DNA of 29,049 nucleotides from Anaerolineales bacterium (GTDB lineage Bacteria; Chloroflexota; Anaerolineae; Anaerolineales; Anaerolineaceae). This document shows, in pieces, positions 23,300 to 29,049 of the stretch. The notes beneath the pieces were generated by a model, which did not search any database, was not told the origin of the DNA, and saw nothing but the letters and a program-made list of their open reading frames with translations. Made by a program: the position numbers and the translations under genes. Numbering within the stretch: position 1 is the first letter of the stretch; every line of letters starts with the position of its first letter. The stretch spans positions 1 to 29,049 of the forward strand of contig JAGVAB010000164.1 of assembly GCA_020060485.1 (NCBI GenBank), in the 5' to 3' direction.

Positions 23300-23923
23300 T
23301 TAAAGAATCTTACGATCGGCCGGAATTAACCCCAGGTCAGCTGCTGTCAGGTTCAGGCCGTCCAGTTCTGCAAACGTCAGGTTGCTCAGGCGGATGCCGC
23401 GGCTGGCCTGTGCCTGCTCAAAGAGCATCATGTAGCTTTGCAGGCAGCGCGCCTGCCAGTTGAGGTGCAGGGCGGCGGCCACGGTCTGGATGCTGAGCGG
23501 GTCTGGCCCCTCAATCTCGATAAAATTGCCGAAGGGCATTTCATCCAGCATGATCTGAACCGTGTTGAGCTGGTAGGTGGCGCGGAATTTTTCGTAGCTG
23601 ACCATCACTTCATATCCCAGGGCTTCCAGGAAGAGACGGGCGTTCTCGAAGCTATCAGCTTCAAATTCGATCTCCTGACGGCTGCTGACTTCCTGCTGGC
23701 TGGCTGCGGCCGGGCTTTTATAAGTAAGGCGCACTTTCTCATCCTGGCGCAGGCGCAGTACACGATGGGCGCGGCTCAGGTCACCCTGTGGGGTGTCGAA
23801 ACGCAGATTAACCTCATGCACCCGCGGCTGGATCAGCTCTGCGCCCAGGCCCTGCAGGTTTTTCTCAAAGCCGGCCAGATCGTTCAGGTAGAATTTGACC
23901 TCATTTTCCTGGTTGTTTTGCAT
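23300..23923 (-). CDS. CYTH domain protein (class IV adenylate cyclase/thiamine triphosphatase superfamily)
   Basis: The 207-residue protein has the N-terminal CYTH metal motif ExExK as ENEVK (residues 6-10). Then come alternating charged strands typical of the tunnel fold: HEVNLRFDTPQGDL, RVLRLRQDEKVRLTYKSP, RQEIEFEADSFENA, YEKFRATYQLNTVQIMLDEMPFGNFIEIEG. CYTH enzymes act on triphosphates (cAMP synthesis, thiamine triphosphate or tripolyphosphate hydrolysis); which one cannot be decided. The ATG at 23923 is chosen because AAGGA lies five to six bases before it; the longer open frame to 24163 only shadows the upstream membrane protein gene. It overlaps that gene by 23 bp. Confidence 0.9.
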   Translation of the reverse strand: MQNNQENEVKFYLNDLAGFEKNLQGLGAELIQPRVHEVNLRFDTPQGDLSRAHRVLRLRQDEKVRLTYKSPAAASQQEVSSRQEIEFEADSFENARLFLEALGYEVMVSYEKFRATYQLNTVQIMLDEMPFGNFIEIEGPDPLSIQTVAAALHLNWQARCLQSYMMLFEQAQASRGIRLSNLTFAELDGLNLTAADLGLIPADRKIL

Positions 23924-24383
23924 GCTGTCCTTTCCGTCTAAAGGGGTTGACCAGATCGACATGGAAGGCGCGCAGGTTTTTGGGTTGCGCCAGAAAAACC
24001 AGCACCGCCGCGAACAAAAACAGATTAAAGCCCATTCTGAAAGGCAGGCTGACCTGACCGGCTGGCGAGACGCCCAGCAGGGCGTGCTCGATCCAGTAGA
24101 GCAGGCTGACGAGGAAAAAGGCCAGGGGGTAGTACCAGTATGCCCACCGCCAGTAAAAGGCAAGGGACAGAGCGGCGGACAGACCCAGCAGGCCGTAGAC
24201 TACCCCGCTGGCCAGCAGAAATGGCAGGCGGGGTTGCAGGCCCAGCGCACCGATCAGTTTAAAATTTACGAGGGTTTGCTGCACGCGCAGCCAGCCAAAC
24301 CAGGAAACCAGCAAACCGCCCAGGATGAGCAGCCAGAGGGATGAAGAACGTTTGGCTTTTTTTGTGCGACTGCCAGCTTTCAT
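23901..24383 (-). CDS. Small four-helix membrane protein, function unknown
   Basis: The 160-residue protein has a basic N-terminus (KAGSRTKKAKR). Four membrane segments lie at about residues 17-38, 49-71, 73-98 and 112-131. It ends in a basic tail (NPFRRKGQHAKQPGK). No catalytic motif is recognised. The ATG at 24383 is chosen because it starts 13 nt after the MoaD-like stop; the longer frame to 24470 runs inside that gene. It overlaps the CYTH gene by 23 bp. The position between the two suggests an operon, but no known pathway joins these three families. Confidence 0.78.
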   Translation of the reverse strand: MKAGSRTKKAKRSSSLWLLILGGLLVSWFGWLRVQQTLVNFKLIGALGLQPRLPFLLASGVVYGLLGLSAALSLAFYWRWAYWYYPLAFFLVSLLYWIEHALLGVSPAGQVSLPFRMGFNLFLFAAVLVFLAQPKNLRAFHVDLVNPFRRKGQHAKQPGK

Positions 24384-24396
24384 GGAAAAAAACTTT

Positions 24397-24648
24397 CTAG
24401 CCACCTGCCAGGGGCGGCATGAGGATGACTTCGGCATTGGGCGGCAGCGGGTCGCTGTCCAGAGAGACATTGTGTTTGTTGACCACGGTGGTCATTTTGG
24501 CGAAATGGGTGCGCAGGCGGGGATGCTGTTTGAGCAGCTCCCGCTTGACGTCTCCCACGGTGGCTTCCAGCGGCATTTCCAGTTCGATCCGTCCGGTACC
24601 GGTTACCTCTTTGAAATTGGCATACAGGATCACAGTTACAGTATTCAT
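24397..24648 (-). CDS. MoaD/ThiS-family ubiquitin-like sulfur carrier
   Basis: The 83-residue protein has the beta-grasp layout of MoaD/ThiS proteins, opening VTVILYANFKEVTG and carrying LEATVGDVKRELLKQHP and NAEVILMPPLAGG. The C-terminal Gly-Gly is intact, so it can be activated as a thiocarboxylate. No MoaE, ThiF/MoeB, ThiG or other partner is in the window, so molybdopterin, thiamine or another sulfur pathway cannot be chosen. AAAGG lies six bases before the ATG. A perfect TATAAT on the minus strand (24715-24710) lies about 60 nt upstream. Confidence 0.88.
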   Translation of the reverse strand: MNTVTVILYANFKEVTGTGRIELEMPLEATVGDVKRELLKQHPRLRTHFAKMTTVVNKHNVSLDSDPLPPNAEVILMPPLAGG

Positions 24649-24709
24649 AGCAGGCCTTTACTGATAATATGGATAAATATCGTAATATTGATAGATATTA
24701 TTATACCTG

Positions 24710-24715
24710 AAACAA
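24710..24715 (-). promoter_or_regulatory. Possible -10 box upstream of the MoaD-like gene
   Basis: On the minus strand TATAAT (24715-24710) lies in the AT-rich 80-nt gap after the glycosyltransferase gene. Transcription from about 24703 would leave a leader of about 55 nt. TTGACC is 21 bp upstream, which is too far for a standard -35. Confidence 0.4.
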
Positions 24716-24728
24716 ATGTAGATTGGGG

Positions 24729-26975
24729 TCAACGCAGGCTGAGTTCCCAGACGTGCACGTGGGAAGGCTGTTCTGCGTTTGCGTTTTCAATGACGAAATG
24801 CAGTTCGGCGGCCTGCACAGGTGCGGCAAACCGCAGGCTGACCAGGCGCGGTTCAGGCACTGCGGGGAAGGTTGATGTGATTTCTTGCAACAGACTGCCA
24901 TTGGCGTCATAGGCAGAAACGGTTAGATTGGTGGGCGCGCCGCCAATCAGAACATCGACATCCGACACAGTCAGCGGCCGGGGAAAGACCATCTGCAAGT
25001 GCAGCGGGTTGGCCGCCGCAGAACGGATGAAGGTTTCGGGGTTGTTGTCAAAGATGTGCTGCAGGTCGCCCATGTCCAATTGCTGGAAACGGATTTCGAT
25101 CTGCTGACCGCCCCACACAAAGGCGGAGCTTTGCAGGCTGTACAGGGCTTCCTGTTCGGCGGCAAAGACCTGCTCGACATTGTCCACGTAGTGCAATTGA
25201 ATGAAGTGGAAGGCGGGCTGTCCGTTGGGATAGGGCAGGCTGCGCAATACCTGAATGCCGGTGAATTTTTGGCTGTTCAACAGGGTTTGGTATTCTTCAT
25301 CCGTCATCACAAACAACCGGTTTTGCGGCAGGTCTTTTTGCGTATCAATGTAACTGTAAATGGTTTCCATGGTCACTGGCACAGGGTCTCCCAGCATGAA
25401 ACGGGCCAGGGAGTCGCTTCCATTGGCCCAGGAAGGCGAAACGGATATTTCGAGTTCAGGATGCTCTTCCAGGGTTTTTTGAACAATGGGGAAAAGCTCG
25501 CTTGTTCCATACTGCATACCGGTCAGGCCGTAGTTTTGATACCAGAGCGGGCCGTTGATCAGGGCATCGCCCAGCATCCAGAAACAGAATGCGCTCAACA
25601 GGCCAAAAACGGTCAGGCTGACCGCCAGCCGCGACAGGCTGCGCCGGTCTTCGAACCATTGCAGGCCGGAGATCAGAGCCAGCGAACAGAGCAGCACATG
25701 GGGAATAACGATGATCATGGCACGGGTGCTGCCCATGCCCACCAGCGCCGCCCCGGATGGAGCAGCCAGCAAGGTAATGAGCAACGCCCGATGCAGCGGG
25801 TCGGCGGCTTTACGCAGGCTTAATCCCAACCCGGCCAGCATCAACGGCAGGCATGCCCACAGCAGATGCCCGTAGCCTTTCATGATATGTCTGGGAATCT
25901 CATCATCGTGAGGCAGATACCAATAGAGGGGGTTGAGTCCCTGCAGATATTCGCTGGCAAAACGGTGCAGTTTTTCGTCTGCCGGCAGGGGCTGGAACCA
26001 GTATGATCGGATGGTTTGCAAATGTTTCAGGCTTTCGCCCGGATGGGTGAGTTGGAAGCGCAAGTAGGGCAGGGCCAGCAGGGCGGCCAGGCCCAGGCCG
26101 GCCAGGACGATCTTGCGTTGCTGCCAGTGGTAACGCAGGTCGCTGGCCAGCAGCAGAATGGCACTGACTGCCACCACAACCCGGGCGGGGTTATAGCTGT
26201 AAAAAGCCAGGGCGGCCATGATCACAGCTGGATAGAGGTGCAGCGGCTGGTCTGTGCGGTAGCGCAGGTAAAAGTAAAGAAAGGCGGCATAGAAGCTGGC
26301 GGCCAGGGTGGTTTCAAAAGCCGTGCGGGAATGCAGGAACCAGACCGGGGTGGCGGCCAGGATCAGGATGCCCAGCCAGGGGCGCTGGCAATGAAAGATC
26401 TTCTTCAGGATCAGGTACAGGCTGACCGCGGCCAGCAGGGTTGCCAGGGCGGCTGTGGCGCGGGTGACCCACATGCTGCGGCCAAGCAGCAGGCCGGGAA
26501 GCTGAAGATATACGCTGGTGCTCAGGCTGTATTTGTTGGCATTGGGAAAAAATGTGGGTAAGAAGCTGCCATCATACCCTTTGAAGCTGTCCCGCACCAG
26601 ATCGGATGCCAGCAATGTTTGCACGGCTTCATCGCTGAAGAAGTAGATGGGGAAATCGGCCAGACGGATCAGGCGGGTAAGCAGGTAAACCAACAAGGAA
26701 AGGCAAAACAGGGCATGATCCCAGGTGAACCAGGTGCGGAAGTTCTGCCAATGTTGTGCAAGGCGAGGGCGCAGGGAAAGCTGCTCCTGCCATGCGCCAT
26801 TGGTGAAGATCAGGGTGCGTTTTTGGGGGAAGACCTGTTGATCAGATTGTGCTTCGATGTGGATTTTGAGGTACGCACCTGGCTGGGCGGCGGCATGCAA
26901 AGAAAGCTGCGCATCCGGCAGGGTGAGATGCGCGTCATCTGCATGGGGAAGGGAGGCGGTTTCTTCCTGGGGCAT
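24729..26975 (-). CDS. GT39-like membrane glycosyltransferase with C-terminal discoidin-like domain
   Basis: The 748-residue protein starts with about 85 soluble residues. About 10 or more membrane helices follow, up to about residue 485. The loop IYFFSDEAVQTLLA carries the acidic residues expected of the catalytic loop in PMT/ArnT-type (GT-C) enzymes, and RTAFETTLAASFYAAFLYFYLR lies further on. After a soluble region the last 110 residues form a beta-rich stretch like discoidin (F5/8 type C) domains: IFDNNPETFIRS, LHLQMVFPRPLTVSDVDVLI and a final HVHVWELSLR. It probably transfers sugar from a polyprenyl-phosphate donor at the outer face, with the C-terminal domain binding glycan. Donor and acceptor are unknown. 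It starts 12 nt after the VanW stop, so the two are likely co-transcribed, though no Shine-Dalgarno sequence sits next to the ATG. Confidence 0.84.
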   Translation of the reverse strand: MPQEETASLPHADDAHLTLPDAQLSLHAAAQPGAYLKIHIEAQSDQQVFPQKRTLIFTNGAWQEQLSLRPRLAQHWQNFRTWFTWDHALFCLSLLVYLLTRLIRLADFPIYFFSDEAVQTLLASDLVRDSFKGYDGSFLPTFFPNANKYSLSTSVYLQLPGLLLGRSMWVTRATAALATLLAAVSLYLILKKIFHCQRPWLGILILAATPVWFLHSRTAFETTLAASFYAAFLYFYLRYRTDQPLHLYPAVIMAALAFYSYNPARVVVAVSAILLLASDLRYHWQQRKIVLAGLGLAALLALPYLRFQLTHPGESLKHLQTIRSYWFQPLPADEKLHRFASEYLQGLNPLYWYLPHDDEIPRHIMKGYGHLLWACLPLMLAGLGLSLRKAADPLHRALLITLLAAPSGAALVGMGSTRAMIIVIPHVLLCSLALISGLQWFEDRRSLSRLAVSLTVFGLLSAFCFWMLGDALINGPLWYQNYGLTGMQYGTSELFPIVQKTLEEHPELEISVSPSWANGSDSLARFMLGDPVPVTMETIYSYIDTQKDLPQNRLFVMTDEEYQTLLNSQKFTGIQVLRSLPYPNGQPAFHFIQLHYVDNVEQVFAAEQEALYSLQSSAFVWGGQQIEIRFQQLDMGDLQHIFDNNPETFIRSAAANPLHLQMVFPRPLTVSDVDVLIGGAPTNLTVSAYDANGSLLQEITSTFPAVPEPRLVSLRFAAPVQAAELHFVIENANAEQPSHVHVWELSLR

Positions 26976-26987
26976 GAGGGGGCAAGC

Positions 26988-28874
26988 TTATTCCTCTGGC
27001 TGGTCTTCTTTTTCTGCGTCTTTGGGCGGCATGCCTTCTGTGCCGGGGCCGTATTCATAGATGGCGCGCCATGGCCGGTAATGGGTATGGAAGGTGCTTC
27101 TCAGATGAACCTCTCCGTTGCGGTACACGATGCGTTCAACGCTCACATCGGCGCCATCGGCCTGCCAGTCCACCTGTTCCACTTCGCCTTTGGCCAGCTT
27201 GGAGTTTTCGCGGTAGAGCGGCTTGGGGGCTTCAACGATGTTGATTGGTCCGGTGGTGTTCCATTCCACACTGCGCCCATCGTTGGTGGAATAGAATTTC
27301 CAAGTGATCTTGCGGGCGGCTTCGTCCACATAGGTTTCCATCAACAGCCAGTAGGGCGTATCGTTGGTGAATTTGAAATCACTTACGGGCACGAATACGG
27401 CGGCATCCAGGCCAGCCAGATTGGGGTTGATCTGGTTGGCGGCGTTCTTTTCATAATAGGAAACGCGGTAAGCGTGTGAGTGGCGTTCCATGATGGGAAA
27501 GCCGGCGAAGAAAGCCGTGCGGAACAGGGTAGTGCTGACCTGGCACACACCGCCGCCCACGCCTTCGATGGTGCTGTCGCCGTAGATGATCAGGCCCTGA
27601 CGGTATCCGGCTTCCAGGCTGACCTCGCCCATTTGTTTGGCCATCGAGAAGGTCTCACCGGGCGCCACCAGCACACCGTGGAACTTGCTGGCTGCGAGGG
27701 CGATGTTGAAGATGCGGGCGCCGGTGGAGCCGTAGAAATAGGTGGTCTCTGCCCGCACCAGCTCGCTGATGCCCAGGTTGCTGGCAGTGGCTTCGTCGGT
27801 TACCGGCGGGGTGCTGTAAATGAAGCTGAGCGGGATATTGTGCCGTCCATCCACCACGCCCTGGCGGATGGCATCAATGCTGGTTTGCAGGTCGAGGGTG
27901 CGGCCAATGACGGCCGGCTGGTGCAGGTCGAGCTGGCGGGTATCGTCGTTGAAGATGAAACGCGTGCTTTCGGCATTCTTCTGCAAAGCGGGCGCCAGAC
28001 GGATAAGGAAGTCATTAATCATGCGGTAGTTCAGGTTGACTTGATAGAACGAGGTGCCATCCTGGTCCACGCGCTGGAAGATGAGCATTTCAGCCACTTC
28101 TTCGGGTTGGAAGGCCCACGGGCCAAGCTGGTCGGTTTCGCCGGCGGGCATGCTGATGGTCAGCGGCTGGCTGAGGATGTGGCGGGCCAGTTCGGCCTGC
28201 TGGTTCACGTCCAGAATGACCGGGTCGGGTTCGGCGACTGGCAGGGTGAGCAGCCCGTCTTGCAGGGTTTCCATCTGGGCGCCGATGGCATCCAGCGAGG
28301 CGTTGATGTCCAGTTGGCGGCCAGGCTGGCCGGGGTGGATGATGACCTGGGTGCCTTCAATGCTCAGGCTGGGTTCCACCACCGGGCGGTCAATGTTCCG
28401 GCTTGCCAGATCAGAAAGGTATTGAAAGGCCAGGCGTTGGTCAAAGATGAAATGCGGCATGAGCTGGTGACCGTGCCGTACTCCTTTGACCTGGTCGCTG
28501 ATGCGCTGCCACAGACTGCCGCTGCGTCCCACCTGGTAGGCAAGCTGGGCCGATGTCTGCGGGTCGAGGAAAAGGCCCAACTGGCCGGGAGAGGCTGACC
28601 AGGTCTTGTCCTGGTCTTTGAGCAGGATGCGGCCCTGTTCGGTGTAATTGAGCTGGGAGGAGAGGGTGGCGGTGGCCTCGCTGAGCGTTTTTCCGCCGAG
28701 GTCAATGCCGTTCACCGAAACGCCGGAATACACCCGGCCGATGTGGGTCAGTTCAAAGCCGAAGAAAACCATCAGGCTTAAGATGAGGGACAAGGCCAGG
28801 CCAAGCACGGCGGCGATGGCGGCCTGTTCCAGGGGGGCATGTGCAGGTCTGCCTTTTTGGGTCATGTTGGTCAT
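26988..28874 (-). CDS. VanW family protein with peptidoglycan-binding-like repeats and G5-like tail
   Basis: The 628-residue protein has one membrane helix (about residues 17-40). Two tandem regions of the kind usually paired with VanW follow, one starting at YSGVSVNGIDLGGKTLSEA. The VanW domain spans about residues 385-540: NIALAASKFHGVLVAPGETFSM, IEGVGGGVCQVSTTLFRTAFFAG and ERHSHAYRVSYY. A short G5-like segment precedes the acidic C-terminus. VanW is named for a vancomycin resistance cluster but its activity is unknown and resistance cannot be inferred. It is most likely a membrane-tethered cell wall protein. A TGT-TATAAT (-10 at 28887-28882) implies a transcript starting at or next to the ATG at 28874, with no leader. 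The ATG at 28865 is an alternative start. Confidence 0.92.
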   Translation of the reverse strand: MTNMTQKGRPAHAPLEQAAIAAVLGLALSLILSLMVFFGFELTHIGRVYSGVSVNGIDLGGKTLSEATATLSSQLNYTEQGRILLKDQDKTWSASPGQLGLFLDPQTSAQLAYQVGRSGSLWQRISDQVKGVRHGHQLMPHFIFDQRLAFQYLSDLASRNIDRPVVEPSLSIEGTQVIIHPGQPGRQLDINASLDAIGAQMETLQDGLLTLPVAEPDPVILDVNQQAELARHILSQPLTISMPAGETDQLGPWAFQPEEVAEMLIFQRVDQDGTSFYQVNLNYRMINDFLIRLAPALQKNAESTRFIFNDDTRQLDLHQPAVIGRTLDLQTSIDAIRQGVVDGRHNIPLSFIYSTPPVTDEATASNLGISELVRAETTYFYGSTGARIFNIALAASKFHGVLVAPGETFSMAKQMGEVSLEAGYRQGLIIYGDSTIEGVGGGVCQVSTTLFRTAFFAGFPIMERHSHAYRVSYYEKNAANQINPNLAGLDAAVFVPVSDFKFTNDTPYWLLMETYVDEAARKITWKFYSTNDGRSVEWNTTGPINIVEAPKPLYRENSKLAKGEVEQVDWQADGADVSVERIVYRNGEVHLRSTFHTHYRPWRAIYEYGPGTEGMPPKDAEKEDQPEE

Positions 28875-28881
28875 ATTTGCA

Positions 28882-28890
28882 ATTATAACA
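28882..28890 (-). promoter_or_regulatory. Extended -10 implying a leaderless VanW transcript
   Basis: On the minus strand TGT-TATAAT occupies 28890-28882. Standard spacing puts the first transcribed base at about 28875, next to the ATG at 28874, and no Shine-Dalgarno sequence precedes that ATG. The -35 is weak, which an extended -10 can offset. Confidence 0.6.
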
Positions 28891-28945
28891 TCAGATGCGG
28901 CCTGCTCAGGGCTTGCGCATGCAGGGCAAATCCCAGAGAGGCCAA

Positions 28946-29049
28946 CATGGCATTCTCAAGAAAGCTTGACATTTGCGATTTTTCAAAACAGTGAAGGTCA
29001 TCCAGATCAAAGTAGATGCAAAATGCTGATGATAATGGATTCCTCCCCC
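28946..29049. mobile_element. MITE-like element, copy C (left part only)
   Basis: CATGGCATTCTCAAGAAAGC (28946-28965) matches the left end of copy B (20594 on) at nearly every base. The next stretch, GATTTTTCAAAACAGTG, matches GATTTTCGAAAGCAGTG in copy B. The window ends at CTCCCCC, where copy B has its C-rich arm. The right half is beyond the window. Confidence 0.75.

Noticed and set aside
23924..24163. N-terminal extension of the CYTH protein
   Set aside because: The extra 80 residues shadow the membrane protein gene in another frame, and a good ribosome site precedes the ATG at 23923.
27480..28598. Long open frame of 372 codons on the plus strand
   Set aside because: It lies entirely opposite the VanW gene, its translation shows no family motif, and the GC-rich codon structure of the minus strand explains its openness.
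26988..28874. VanW protein as a vancomycin resistance gene
   Set aside because: VanW-domain proteins are widespread in bacteria without resistance; no vanA/vanH/vanX-type ligase or peptidase gene is in the window.
1..29049. tRNA, rRNA, CRISPR array or prophage
   Set aside because: I looked for clover-leaf ends, rRNA-like stretches, regularly spaced short repeats and phage genes and saw none; a tRNA scan would be the decisive check.

Overview
The window looks like a piece of a Chloroflexota genome, most likely class Anaerolineae. No rRNA or tRNA gene is visible, so this rests on style: Thr/Pro-rich stalks behind lipoprotein signals or single membrane anchors, a VanW-family protein, a LysM/M23 protein, membrane glycosyltransferases with a DxE-type N-terminal loop, a GatCAB amidotransferase, frequent GTG/TTG starts, and intergenic gaps crowded with short palindromic repeats. 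Coding DNA is mostly GC-rich; one lipoprotein gene (5139-6371) is clearly richer in AT. There is no prophage, CRISPR array or intact transposase gene.

Layout. (1) 1-4918: the right part of a repeat element, then a tightly overlapping plus-strand operon of a MEMO1/AmmeMemoRadiSam-B protein, a CNNM/CBS membrane protein and PriA. (2) 5139-6371: a lipoprotein with eight 42-residue beta-propeller repeats, with REP-like palindromes on both sides. (3) 6594-8950, minus: rho translationally coupled to a LysM-M23 protein. (4) 9292-11241: a HIT hydrolase converging on gatB. (5) 11242-13380: a 342-bp gap holding a 188-bp non-autonomous insertion, then a membrane glycosyltransferase with a leaderless-type promoter. 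(6) 13491-15083: a DUF362 ferredoxin-like protein and a DUF5680 protein. (7) 18398-15134, minus: gatC, gatA, a tandem SH3-like protein and a CAP-domain lipoprotein. (8) 18577-20483, minus: two paralogous membrane-anchored stalk proteins, one carrying a polysaccharide-lyase-like jelly-roll domain. (9) 20484-22269: a 243-bp MITE-like element with a 9-bp target duplication, then an isoprenylcysteine-methyltransferase-like gene, a SagB-type oxidoreductase gene and a pair of conserved-loop hairpins. (10) 28874-22313, minus: VanW protein, glycosyltransferase, MoaD/ThiS-like protein, small membrane protein, CYTH protein and DegV. The window ends inside a third copy of the MITE family.

How it fits together. 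Much of the window is housekeeping: replication restart, Rho termination, and indirect Gln/Asn-tRNA charging by GatCAB. The rest is mostly cell-surface biology: peptidoglycan hydrolase and binding domains, surface glycan transfer, lipoproteins and surface stalks. No multi-gene defence or biosynthetic system stands out. The less ordinary content is in the non-coding DNA: two kinds of short transposon-derived element with visible target duplications, a hairpin family that keeps its loop while changing its stem, and covarying inverted repeats. The paired surface-stalk proteins are the other item worth following up.
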